A stretch of 64,000 bases of DNA, from positions 2,542,001 to 2,606,000 of the forward strand of contig NC_019678.1 of NCBI RefSeq assembly GCF_000316665.1, in the 5' to 3' direction. The notes under the pieces were generated by a model. That model had not been told where the DNA came from. It was given only the letters and a program-made list of their open reading frames with translations, and did no database searches. Positions within the stretch are counted from its first letter, which is position 1, and each line of letters begins with the position of its first letter. Source of the DNA: Rivularia sp. PCC 7116 (GTDB taxonomy: Bacteria > Cyanobacteriota > Cyanobacteriia > Cyanobacteriales > Nostocaceae). Both the position numbers and the translations under genes were made by a program. Positions 1-8,345 of this stretch are shown here, one piece after another.

Positions 1-204
1 GTAATCTTTGGAGAAGGTTTAGAAAAGGAAAATTTAAATAATTTAATTTATGAATTGGAATTACAAGCAGAAGTTTCACTCTTGGGTTTTGTCAATAATC
101 CTTATGCTGACATGGCTGATAGTGCAGTTTTCGTTTTGTCCTCTGTTTGGCAAGGCTTTGGTAACGTAATTTTAAAAGCTTTAGCAAGTAGCGAAAGAAA
201 TTAA
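1..204 (+). pseudogene. Group 4-type glycosyltransferase, 3' fragment, C-terminally truncated
   Basis: The reading frame is open from the window edge and ends with TAA at 202-204. The 67 visible residues resemble the nucleotide-sugar-binding half of a GT-B (GT4-type) glycosyltransferase: a VIFGEG strand, a LLGFVNNP turn, and a serine-rich strand followed by a WQGFGNVILKALA helix. In the family the helix normally runs on into a conserved Gly-x-Pro-Val-Val strand and about 80 further residues. Here it stops at ALASSERN, so the C-terminal donor-site elements are missing. A membrane-peripheral role in exopolysaccharide assembly is inferred from the Wzc-like gene that follows. The N-terminal part lies outside the window, so whether the rest is intact is unknown. 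Confidence 0.6.
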
Positions 205-410
205 CCCTGCACATTTTTCTGGGTTGACTACTAGTACTCGATTTCATTAATTTTGACAAGTAAGGATGGGGAGGGGGTAGAGGGGGAAGAAGAGGTAGAG
301 GGGGTAGAAAAGATTTTAATTACTATATACCCTTCACAATTAATGCAAATTTTCTTTCTCAACGATACACCCCGCAAAGTTTCCTTGGTGGAGTATTAGT
401 ATTGCTTTTT

Positions 411-433
411 CAGCCTCCAGGCTGGGAACGAGG
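411..433. repeat. Small palindromic repeat (CAGCCTCCAGGCTG core)
   Basis: A short perfect stem (CAGCCT/AGGCTG) is followed by GGGAACGAGG. It sits in the 269-base gap between the broken glycosyltransferase and the Wzc-like gene. Short palindromes of this look are common between genes in Nostoc-type genomes. The rest of the gap contains a purine-rich run at about 266-313 and no gene that I can support. Confidence 0.4.
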
Positions 434-473
434 TATGGGTAAGTGTTAGTTGAAATAAACTGGTATTAATATT

Positions 474-2531
474 ATGAATAAAATAACTGCAATAACTATT
501 AGACATTGGAAGCCTGTAATTTTTTGGAATCTGTTAGTTTTAGGTTTAACTAGTTACATTGCCATAGTTACACCTCGGATGTGGAATGCGTCGGCACAAT
601 TAACGATTCCGGCAACAAATGGGAATTTAGATGCAAATTTGGGTATTTTAGGTTCTTTCAGAAAAGATAATTCTAGTATTTCTGCAAGTAGCGATAGTCA
701 ATTACAAATGCAGAAAAGTATTCTCACTAGCGATACTTTGATGGAAAAGGTTCTTAGTGTAGATCCACAGAAAGATAAATTTCAAAATGTATCTGGTTAC
801 AAGTCGCTATTTGAAATTTCCATTGATGAAAACTCCCGCATCATCACTGTATATACTAAAGGTTTATCACCAGAATTAGCGAAACTACGCACCAATAATC
901 TCATTACTTTATTTCAACAACGACTTAAAGAACTTCGACAGCAAAACCGCTTATCCAAAAGACAATTTAGTGCAGTTGAATTAGAAGAAGCTCGCAATAA
1001 TTTAATGGCAGCACAACAAACTTTAGCGCAATTTAAACAATCCAGCGCTTTAGTTGATGCTGAGGAACAAACAAAAGCTATCGTTACCACAATTGACGGT
1101 TTAACAAAAGCTCGATTAGAGGCATTATCCCTTGCTGAATACAATCAAAATCGCGTTAATACGTTATCAAATTTATTGAGCATGTCCTCAAACCAAGCTA
1201 TTCGTTCTTTAAGCTTGGGTGAAAATCGTGACTATCAATTTATTAGAGGTAAGCTCGCAGAAATAAAAGCGGAATTATCCGGTTTACAAGCTAAATATAC
1301 CGATAACCACCCGGAAGTTCGACAGCTTTTACAGCAAGAAAAAGTATTATTAAATCGGATGCAAAATCAAGTTCAACGAACTTCTGGCGGTATAGCTATC
1401 GACACTACAGTCAGCGGTGAAGGGGAAGGGCGTGCCGGTTTAATCGAACAATTAATTTTGGCAGAAACTGAAGCTTCCGGTCAACAAAGACGCGCTATAT
1501 TAATACAAAATCAAATAGAAAAGCTGACGGCTAACTTAAATTCTATTCCTAACCAACAAAAGCGATTAATAGAACTCCAACGTAATGTTGATGTAGCAGA
1601 AGGTGTTTATAAAGGTTTAGTCGCTCAAGTTCAGCAGACAAATATTGATGTTTTTGACGTTTATCCTAATGTCGAAATATTAGATTCAGCTAGAGTTAAC
1701 AATAAGCCGATTTCTCCCAAAAAATCTTTGATGATTCTCAATGCTTTACTAGCTGGAATCACCGGCAGTATTGCTTTAATCTTACTTTTAGAAAGACGCA
1801 ATCCGTTGTTAAGCCCTCAAGATTTGCAGGATATGAAATTCCCAATGGTTGTCTCTATTCCTAAACTTAAAGATGCTCACTTAACATCGGAAGACGTTGA
1901 CGAACAAGTGAGATTTCAAAGACTCGCTTCAGCACTTAGTTTACAGCCTCTAAATAACCGTCATATATTAATTACTAGCGCGATGGAAAGCGAAGGTAAA
2001 ACAACTGTAACTTTAGGATTAGGAAAAGCATTAGTCGAATTAGGTTTTCGAGTGTTGGTAGTCGATGGTGATTTTATCCGCGCCGAATTGACTCAAGATT
2101 TAGGCTGTACTCAAGAATTAAATATCACAAATGAAGTTGTTTCTGTAGAGCCGAATTTGGATTTATTACCGGCAACACCACGAAGCAGTAAAATTGTGCA
2201 AATGGTATCCCAGGGAAGATTCCAGCAAGCTTTAGCAGATGCCGAATCTCATACAAAATACGATTACGTTTTGGTTGATACTGCTCCCGTCAGCGCTACA
2301 ACCGCTACAGCATTAATGACGGCTCAAATTCCGAATGTATTGTTTGTGGTTAAACCGGGTATGAGTTTTAGTAGCTCGGTACGCGATAGCTTGCAGCAGT
2401 TAATGGAACATCAGGCTCATATATTGGGTTTAGTTGTCAACGGTGTGGAAACTTCTGCTAAACCTTATAACCTACAATTGCACTCTTCTTCCTCTTCTTC
2501 TTCTGGTATAGCAGATTCGATCTTAAGTTAA
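474..2531 (+). CDS. Wzc-like polysaccharide copolymerase with tyrosine-kinase (BY-kinase) domain
   Basis: This inner-membrane protein is likely to control chain length and export of an exopolysaccharide. The N-terminal transmembrane segment (about 15-33) and a Wzz-type domain are followed by a long coiled-coil region (about 160-400) with a GNVR-like stretch, a second transmembrane segment (about 420-440), then a cytosolic P-loop kinase. Walker A is SAMESEGKTT (502-511), Walker A' is VVDGDFIR (about 529-536) and Walker B is VLVDTAP (D602). The C-terminal tail lacks the tyrosine cluster usual in Wzc; it holds one Tyr and then a run of seven Ser. It follows a glycosyltransferase fragment and precedes an FkbM methyltransferase, which fits a polysaccharide locus. 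No strong Shine-Dalgarno is visible before the ATG. Family assignment is secure; the polysaccharide is unknown. Confidence 0.85.
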   Translation: MNKITAITIRHWKPVIFWNLLVLGLTSYIAIVTPRMWNASAQLTIPATNGNLDANLGILGSFRKDNSSISASSDSQLQMQKSILTSDTLMEKVLSVDPQKDKFQNVSGYKSLFEISIDENSRIITVYTKGLSPELAKLRTNNLITLFQQRLKELRQQNRLSKRQFSAVELEEARNNLMAAQQTLAQFKQSSALVDAEEQTKAIVTTIDGLTKARLEALSLAEYNQNRVNTLSNLLSMSSNQAIRSLSLGENRDYQFIRGKLAEIKAELSGLQAKYTDNHPEVRQLLQQEKVLLNRMQNQVQRTSGGIAIDTTVSGEGEGRAGLIEQLILAETEASGQQRRAILIQNQIEKLTANLNSIPNQQKRLIELQRNVDVAEGVYKGLVAQVQQTNIDVFDVYPNVEILDSARVNNKPISPKKSLMILNALLAGITGSIALILLLERRNPLLSPQDLQDMKFPMVVSIPKLKDAHLTSEDVDEQVRFQRLASALSLQPLNNRHILITSAMESEGKTTVTLGLGKALVELGFRVLVVDGDFIRAELTQDLGCTQELNITNEVVSVEPNLDLLPATPRSSKIVQMVSQGRFQQALADAESHTKYDYVLVDTAPVSATTATALMTAQIPNVLFVVKPGMSFSSSVRDSLQQLMEHQAHILGLVVNGVETSAKPYNLQLHSSSSSSSGIADSILS

Positions 2532-2580
2532 GTGCGATCGCTAAGAGGATAGCTGCAAAACAAAGTCTTATAAATCTGAC

Positions 2581-2689
2581 ATCTTGCACCATTCTCAATT
2601 TCGCTCACAGAAGCCCGGTTTCTAGTCGTGAAAGTATTATCATCTCGTTGTGAAATCAGAAAACCGGGTTGGTGCAACTGGTGCAAGAT
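2581..2689. repeat. MITE-like element with 11-bp perfect terminal inverted repeats
   Basis: The ends are ATCTTGCACCA (2581-2591) and its exact reverse complement (2679-2689). The interior holds a second inverted pair built on CCGGTTT/AAACCGG. It encodes nothing. No convincing target duplication is visible. It fills most of the gap between the Wzc-like and FkbM genes. Confidence 0.6.
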
Positions 2690-2763
2690 TTGAGAGCAAA
2701 CCAACTTTTTGAGTTCGACTGGCGCAGGTTCTATTTAGATAGTTTTAGTTGAAAATAAAAAAA

Positions 2764-3549
2764 ATGGATTTTAAACTTAAAAGAATTTTGGAAGCTAAAA
2801 ATGTTTTAAAAGAAACTCTCAAGGGTTCCTATTTTGAAGGTTTTACAAAACAGCTATATACTTTATTAAATAAGAATAAAAAAGAAAAATATATTATCAA
2901 TGCAGAAGATAATCATTTGACAGTTAAAATTTTGCATAGAATATTAACTGAAAAATCTAACTGCATTGATATCGGATGTAATACAGGTGAGTTTTTAGCT
3001 TCTATTTTAGAATTATCTCCATCGGGAAGTCATTATGCTTTTGAACCAATTCCCAGGCTTGCCGATAGGTTAAGAAAAAGGTTTCCTAAAACTAACGTTA
3101 TAGAAGCTGCTTTAAGTGATTCCGAGGGGGAAGCTACTTTTTGGTACGTTGTAAATTCACCGGCGCTAAGTAGTTTAAAAAAGGGTGTATGGAGCCATCA
3201 TATTCCCAATGCCTTGACTGAAAGTATTTTAGTAAAAGTCCATAAATTAGATAACGTATTACCAGCGGATTTAAAAATTGATTTTATTAAAATCGATGTT
3301 GAAGGAGTGGAATACTCTGTTTTAAAAGGTGGACGAGAAATTATCAAAAATCATAGACCATACATCATTTTTGAACACGGCAAGGATGATAATGGGGTGC
3401 GGCACGATAGCAAAATTTATGATTTCCTTGTAGATGATTGTTGTTTAAAAATATATGAATTAAAAAGTTGGGTTGAAGGTTTTCCGCCCCTAACTAAAGA
3501 TGAATTTGTCAGTTCTCCTTTCTGGAATTTCTTGGCGGTTCCTGAGTGA
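2764..3549 (+). CDS. FkbM-family SAM-dependent methyltransferase
   Basis: A soluble class I methyltransferase of about 261 residues. Motif I is CIDIGCNTGEF, followed by an acidic end of strand 2 (FEPIP) and the FkbM signature IKIDVEGVEYSVLKGG near the middle, then YIIFEHG. FkbM enzymes O-methylate sugars or polyketides; next to a Wzc-like gene the likely substrate is a sugar residue of a surface polysaccharide (inference). The frame can also start at a TTG at 2749, but the ATG at 2764 gives a normal N-terminus; neither has a clear ribosome-binding site. It ends in a convergent arrangement with the response regulator at 3654-4028. Confidence 0.8.
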   Translation: MDFKLKRILEAKNVLKETLKGSYFEGFTKQLYTLLNKNKKEKYIINAEDNHLTVKILHRILTEKSNCIDIGCNTGEFLASILELSPSGSHYAFEPIPRLADRLRKRFPKTNVIEAALSDSEGEATFWYVVNSPALSSLKKGVWSHHIPNALTESILVKVHKLDNVLPADLKIDFIKIDVEGVEYSVLKGGREIIKNHRPYIIFEHGKDDNGVRHDSKIYDFLVDDCCLKIYELKSWVEGFPPLTKDEFVSSPFWNFLAVPE

Positions 3550-3593
3550 AATATTTGCAAATATATTAATAAAAATTGTACTTTTTATTTCCC

Positions 3594-3632
3594 CCTAAAT
3601 CCCTCTTTTTTTCAATGAGAAGGGGGGATTTT
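3594..3632. terminator. Possible bidirectional terminator between convergent genes
   Basis: AAATCCCTCTT (3597 onward) can pair imperfectly with AGGGGGGATTT (about 3621-3631), with a T-rich loop and T-rich flanks. It lies between two convergent genes, where a shared terminator is expected. The pairing is imperfect and it could simply be an intergenic repeat. Confidence 0.35.
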
Positions 3633-3653
3633 CCTTAATATCTCACAAATAAT

Positions 3654-4028
3654 TTAGGATAGCGATATAACTTCACTTATCTGTTGTGCGAGATTTAAAG
3701 GGCGTAATGGTTTAGTAAATATTGCTGCAACATCCAGATCGCTAAAGCTTTCCTCAACGGAAGATTTACTTTTTGCAGTCATCAAAATTACAGGTATTTG
3801 CTTTGTTTGCGGGTTGTCTTTCAATTTTTTTAATGTCGTTTTGCCGTCCATATCCGGCATCATCAAATCTAATAAAATCGCATCCGGCTGTTGACTTTCA
3901 GCAATTAAAATTGCTTCTTCTCCAGAGTTGCTATTAAGTACTTTCCAACCTGCTTGCATTTCCAAGCCTAGCTGAATTAGCGCTCTAATGTCTTCTTCAT
4001 CATCAACTACTAAAATTGATTTAGTCAT
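3654..4028 (-). CDS. Single-domain response regulator (CheY-like receiver)
   Basis: A 124-residue stand-alone receiver. The acidic pocket is D9/D10, the phosphoacceptor is D54 in LLDLMMPD, the switch Thr lies in ILMTAK and the conserved Lys in FTKPL. There is no output domain, so it probably shuttles phosphate or binds a partner. It is the last gene of a run of four signalling genes on the minus strand (10587 to 3654) and lies 101 bases after the REC-PAS kinase stop, which makes that kinase its likely donor. The order suggests a phosphorelay. Confidence 0.9.
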   Translation of the reverse strand: MTKSILVVDDEEDIRALIQLGLEMQAGWKVLNSNSGEEAILIAESQQPDAILLDLMMPDMDGKTTLKKLKDNPQTKQIPVILMTAKSKSSVEESFSDLDVAAIFTKPLRPLNLAQQISEVISLS

Positions 4029-4030
4029 AT

Positions 4031-4145
4031 ATCAGTAAGCAGTGAACAGTAAGCAGTGAACAGTGAGCAGTGAGCAGTGAGCAGCAGTGAACAGTGAACA
4101 TTTACCAATTACCCATTACCAACTACCAATTACCAATTACCAACT
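4031..4145. repeat. STRR tract: CAGTGAA/CAGTGAG heptamers then TTACCAA heptamers
   Basis: Two different 7-bp tandem repeats lie back to back: CAGTGAA/G units (about 4038-4100) and TTACCAA-type units (about 4101-4145). The second tract runs into the kinase gene on the minus strand and supplies its last four codons and its stop. Confidence 0.85.
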
Positions 4146-5605
4146 ATTGGTAAATGAATATAAAAAGTGCTGCCTTTACCAAAAATACTTTCTACCCAAA
4201 TTTTACCTTTATGTTGTTCTATAATGCTGCGACAAATGGGAAGCCCTAAGCCGGTACCTCCTTTGCTGCGGGAATCGGAAGCATCAACTTGCACAAAACG
4301 TTCAAAGATTAACTGTATTTTGTCGGCTGGTATTCCTCTTCCTTGGTCTTGGATTTCTATTTGTAGGTAATTTGATTTTATAATACTACGTAAGTAGACA
4401 GTTTGACCCGGTTCAGAAAATTTGATTGCATTGCTCAATAAGTTAGTTAAAGCTTGTAAAATACGGTCTGAGTCTACAATAATTTCGGTTGATGCTGGTT
4501 CTACATTTAAGTAGATTTGGGCTGAATCTGCCATTGATTCCATTGTTGCGGCTGCTTGTATTAATAGTTCGGCAGCGTTGCTTTTTGATGGCTGCATGGT
4601 GATTTTGCCCGATTTTATCCGTTCTAAATCAAGAATGTCATTAACTAAGCGGATAAGACGCTCGGTGTTATTTATAGCGATATTGATAATTTGCTTTCCT
4701 TTATCAGTTAAAGTACCTAACTGTTGAGTATTTAATAAATCTAATGCACCAATAATTGAGTTCATCGGGGTGCGTAATTCATGACTTACTAAAGATATAA
4801 ATTCATCTTCTAAGCGTTTACGCTCGGTAATATCGTTAATAATATTTAAAGTACAAGCTAAACCATTAAGTTCGATTAGCTCGATGGAAAGTAAAACTGT
4901 TTTAATCTCGCCTTGTTGACTGCGAAGCTGACATTCGATATTGTGCAATGAACCTTTTTCTAATAGTTTTTTAACTGAAAAATCGTACAGTTGAGGATTT
5001 ACCCAAATATTAAGGTTATTGGCGGATTCGCCGATGATTTCTGTTTGAGAATAACCGGTGATTTCTGAAAAACTACTGTTAATATCGACAAAACTATTTT
5101 CTGCAAGGGTATTAATAGCAATTGGATTTGGGCTAGAGCGAAATGCTTTCGCAAATTTTTCTTCAGCTGCGGCACGCTGGGAAATTTCTTGTTGTAAGTG
5201 TTTATTTTGGGTTTGAAGTTGCTTTTGCAATCGTCGGATGGTTAAGTGTGTTTCTATCCGAGCTAAAACTTCTTCTACTTGCAGGGGCTTGGTAATATAA
5301 TCGACACCGCCGACTTCAAAGGCTTTGACTTTATCTAGCACGTCACCTAAAGCGCTGATAAAAATTACGGGAATATCGCGAGTAGATTCATCTGCTTTTA
5401 GATGCTGACAAACTTCATAGCCGTTCATTTCTGGCATTTTGACATCAAGCAAAATCAAATCTGGTGGTGCGGCTTTTGCTCCTCTTAAAGCGGTAGAGGC
5501 TTTGGTGACGCTACGAACTTTATAATTTTTATCTTTAAGTATTTGCGAAAGTAGCGCCAAGTTTTCTGGAGTGTCGTCAATGACTAAAATATCTGCTTTC
5601 GGCAT
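4130..5605 (-). CDS. REC-PAS sensor histidine kinase
   Basis: A cytosolic kinase of about 491 residues. It has an N-terminal receiver (phosphoacceptor D54 in LLDVKMPEMNG), a short coiled coil, a PAS domain (about 145-260), a HisKA dimerisation helix with SHELRTPMN (H275) and an ATPase domain with N-box [10 protein letters not shown]1 DQGRGIP and G2 GGTGLGLP. The frame can be extended 14 codons to an ATG at 5647, but that extension is translated STRR sequence, and MPKADILVIDD at 5605 is the natural receiver start. The last residues (VGNW and stop) are also STRR-derived. It sits between a PAS-GAF kinase and a single receiver. Confidence 0.9.
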   Translation of the reverse strand: MPKADILVIDDTPENLALLSQILKDKNYKVRSVTKASTALRGAKAAPPDLILLDVKMPEMNGYEVCQHLKADESTRDIPVIFISALGDVLDKVKAFEVGGVDYITKPLQVEEVLARIETHLTIRRLQKQLQTQNKHLQQEISQRAAAEEKFAKAFRSSPNPIAINTLAENSFVDINSSFSEITGYSQTEIIGESANNLNIWVNPQLYDFSVKKLLEKGSLHNIECQLRSQQGEIKTVLLSIELIELNGLACTLNIINDITERKRLEDEFISLVSHELRTPMNSIIGALDLLNTQQLGTLTDKGKQIINIAINNTERLIRLVNDILDLERIKSGKITMQPSKSNAAELLIQAAATMESMADSAQIYLNVEPASTEIIVDSDRILQALTNLLSNAIKFSEPGQTVYLRSIIKSNYLQIEIQDQGRGIPADKIQLIFERFVQVDASDSRSKGGTGLGLPICRSIIEQHKGKIWVESIFGKGSTFYIHLPIVGNW

Positions 5606-5747
5606 TGGGAATTGGTAGTTGGTAATGGGTAATTGGGCATTGGGCATTGGGCATTGGGCATTGGGAATTGGTAATTGGTAATTGGTAATTGGGCATTTCT
5701 TACCCCTCTTCCCCCTCTCCCCCCTCTTCCGCCTCTCCCTTCTATTT
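5606..5747. repeat. STRR tract and C/T-rich run between two kinase genes
   Basis: Heptamers of the TTGGTAA/GGGCATT types (about 5608-5698) are followed by a run of CCCCTCTT-like pyrimidines (5700-5740). On the minus strand this lies between the stop of the upstream kinase and the start of the next one. No separate promoter could be picked out. Confidence 0.8.
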
Positions 5748-8195
5748 TCATTCCTCCCTACTTAATGCAATAATCGCATCAAAGTCATAGTTACGAGTTA
5801 AGTTTGTGAGTGCTTCGATTAATAATTGATGTTGATGGGAGATTTGGGCGATAAGCTGGAAAATTGTATCGGCATCGACTTCTATTGCTGCTTGGTGAAG
5901 GCTAGAAATCCATTCTCCGGGCATGACTTGCAGATGTAGATTTGTCAGAGCTTCTTGCTGTAATTCTTCTGATAAATAAAATGTTGGCTTTTGGATTACT
6001 TTATTTACAGTTGGGGAAGATTCTAATAAATTAATTACGATATCAAAATAAAAAATACTGCCTTTCCCGATGGTACTTTCTACTTCTAAATTTCCTCCCA
6101 TTAGCTGCACAAATTCATGGCTGATTGCTAAACCCAAACCGGTTCCATTTCTAGCTTGAGAATTGTTAATAGTTTGAACAAAAGGCTGGAATAATTTATT
6201 CTTATCTTCTGAAGCGATACCGCATCCAGTGTCTTTTACACTAAAGGAAAGGGAAGATAGGGAAGAAGAGGGAGAAGTAGGAATAGTAACTTTTAAAATA
6301 ACTCTGCCGTTGTCGGTGAATTTTATCGCATTACTTAAAAGATTGGATAAAATTTGGTGAAGTTTATTTTTGTCTGCAATTATATGTTGCGGAAAGTCTG
6401 GGGGTAAGTCAAATTGCAGCGATAAATTTTTTGATTCTGCTTGCGGTTGAAAATTTGACCACAAAATCTCTAGTAAATTATGTAAATCGAAGGGAGTTGT
6501 ATTTAATATAGTTTGTCCGGCTTCGATTTTTGCCATTTCTAAGACATCATTGATTAAATTTAACAGAGATTTTCCGCTACGATTAATAATTTTTAAATGT
6601 TCTTGATTTTGAGCACTGATAGCGGAATTTTGCTGCATCAGCTTAGAAAAACCGATAATTGCATTTAGAGGAGTTCGCAATTCATGACTCATATTAGCAA
6701 GAAATGTACTTTTGGCATGATTTGCGGTTTCAGCTTGGTTTTTTGCTATTTGTAAAAGCTTGGCGTTTTCTCTTTCTTGTTCCAAAAGTCTTGCTTGGGC
6801 TAATGCAATTCCTACTTGTGCTGCGACTGCTTCTAAAAGTTCTATTTCATCTTTTGTCCAATCACGAATGCTATTGCATTGATGTAAAACTATGATTCCA
6901 TTAGCTTCCCCTTGATAAGATGTTCTCACTGATAATAGTGATTTAACTCGCCATTGGCTGCAAATATTTTGCATTGGCTTTAATAAAGGTTCTTTATAAA
7001 TATCGGGTGCTGAAAAAGCTGCATCTTGAGCTAAAACTTTTTGAGCGTGTGGATTACCGTTAATTGGAATATTTATTCCCAACATTGAAGAGTAATCTTG
7101 ATGACGATATTCGGCAACTAAAGGTATTTGTGCTTGAGGATAATTAATATAACTATGAATATGACAGCGACTGACAGCAAATATTTTACCAAGTTGATTA
7201 ACTGTAGTTTGAAAAATTTGCTGACTATCCAAACTGTGACGAATTTTTTGAGTAATTTGATTTAATAAAGCGTCTCTTTCAACTTGCTTTAATAAAGCTG
7301 TTTCTAAATTTATTCTTTCTAATTCTGCTCCGGCTCTAGCTGCAAATATTTTTAAAATTGATTCTTCTGCTTCTGTGTTTTCTAGTAATGGTTTATCATC
7401 TAATGCGGCGATTAAACCGATAATATTTCCACTTTTATCTAATAAAGGAATACCAATATAGCTTTCAGCTTGCAAAGATTTTAAATATGCATCTTCTGGA
7501 AACAAGTTTTGCACGGAATGGGAATAACTACGAACTTTTCCTTGCAGCAATGTTTCGCAAGGATTATTTTTTAAAGAGTAGTCAAAGTTATCGCCAAATC
7601 CTTCTCCATTCCAAACTGCTAAGGTACGTACTTTATGTTGAGATCCGCAAACTAAACCAGCAATTAAAACATAACGCATCCTCAAAAGAGTTGCTAAAGA
7701 ACGAACGCAAGAATGGAAAAACTCGCTACCAACTTGTGTAGTAGTTCCTTCTACAATTAACTGTAGTGTTTCTTCTCTTTGCTGGAGTTTGGTAACATCT
7801 CGGAAGTTCCATATTCTACCGTAATACTCTCCGCCGCTGGATTGAATTGGACTAGTATAACGTTCAAAAATTCTTCCATCTTTAAAATAAATTTTATCTC
7901 TACTAATTTCTTCGGGATGTTCGTAGAGATAATTGATTTTTTCTATAAAAGATTCTGGATATAAAACCTGAGTTAATACATACTGGAGTAATTTCGGCGA
8001 ACTACCTTTACTAATAATATCATCCGGTATTTTCCATAACTTACAAAAATGCTGATTGTAAGAAACTACCTGCCGATTTTCATCTACAACCAAAATACCA
8101 TCAAGCGCTGCATCTTGTTGCGCTTTTAATAATGCATTGTTGCGATTTAACAGATTATATAAATTATTTTCTTGTATTAGTTCATTCTCTTCCAT
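5748..8195 (-). CDS. PAS-GAF-GAF sensor histidine kinase
   Basis: A soluble 815-residue kinase with no membrane segments: PAS (about 25-140, ending in RIWNFRDVT), GAF1 (about 145-300), GAF2 (about 310-470), a short coiled coil, HisKA with SHELRTPLN (H504) and an ATPase domain with [16 protein letters not shown] and GTGLGLAIS. After the ATPase comes a helical tail of about 65 residues ([19 protein letters not shown] to the end) that is closely matched by the end of the kinase at 13856-16300. There is no receiver, so it probably passes phosphate to the neighbouring regulators. The GAF domains lack an obvious bilin-binding Cys-His at the usual site, so the ligand is unknown. Confidence 0.9.
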   Translation of the reverse strand: MEENELIQENNLYNLLNRNNALLKAQQDAALDGILVVDENRQVVSYNQHFCKLWKIPDDIISKGSSPKLLQYVLTQVLYPESFIEKINYLYEHPEEISRDKIYFKDGRIFERYTSPIQSSGGEYYGRIWNFRDVTKLQQREETLQLIVEGTTTQVGSEFFHSCVRSLATLLRMRYVLIAGLVCGSQHKVRTLAVWNGEGFGDNFDYSLKNNPCETLLQGKVRSYSHSVQNLFPEDAYLKSLQAESYIGIPLLDKSGNIIGLIAALDDKPLLENTEAEESILKIFAARAGAELERINLETALLKQVERDALLNQITQKIRHSLDSQQIFQTTVNQLGKIFAVSRCHIHSYINYPQAQIPLVAEYRHQDYSSMLGINIPINGNPHAQKVLAQDAAFSAPDIYKEPLLKPMQNICSQWRVKSLLSVRTSYQGEANGIIVLHQCNSIRDWTKDEIELLEAVAAQVGIALAQARLLEQERENAKLLQIAKNQAETANHAKSTFLANMSHELRTPLNAIIGFSKLMQQNSAISAQNQEHLKIINRSGKSLLNLINDVLEMAKIEAGQTILNTTPFDLHNLLEILWSNFQPQAESKNLSLQFDLPPDFPQHIIADKNKLHQILSNLLSNAIKFTDNGRVILKVTIPTSPSSSLSSLSFSVKDTGCGIASEDKNKLFQPFVQTINNSQARNGTGLGLAISHEFVQLMGGNLEVESTIGKGSIFYFDIVINLLESSPTVNKVIQKPTFYLSEELQQEALTNLHLQVMPGEWISSLHQAAIEVDADTIFQLIAQISHQHQLLIEALTNLTRNYDFDAIIALSREE

Positions 8196-8215
8196 TTCAT
8201 TATTAGCTTAAAAAA

Positions 8216-8345
8216 TAATAGGTAATAGGTAATAGGTAATAGGTAATAGGTAATAGGTAATTGGGCATTGGGCATTGGGAATTGATAATTGGTAATTGGT
8301 AATTGGTAATTGGTAATTGGTAATTCTTCACTGCTCACTGTTAAC
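8216..8345. repeat. STRR tract: TAATAGG, GGGCATT, TTGGTAA and CAGTTAA heptamers
   Basis: Four families of 7-bp repeats follow one another: TAATAGG (about 8216-8260), GGGCATT-like, AATTGGT (8280-8325) and a CACTGTTAA-type unit that overlaps the end of the next gene. The last unit contributes the stop codon of the regulator gene at 8341. Confidence 0.85.

Noticed and set aside
4031-4145. Tandem repeats that look CRISPR-like
   Set aside because: The units are 7 bp, directly adjacent without unique spacers, and no cas genes are near. They are STRRs.
5606-5647. Upstream ATG extending the REC-PAS kinase by 14 codons
   Set aside because: The extension (MPNAQLPITNYQFP) is translated STRR; the receiver begins naturally at 5605.
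6884-7200. GAF2 of the PAS-GAF-GAF kinase as a bilin-binding photoreceptor
   Set aside because: The CHIH in this domain lies in the early beta-strand, not at the usual chromophore Cys-His site, so photoreception is not supported.
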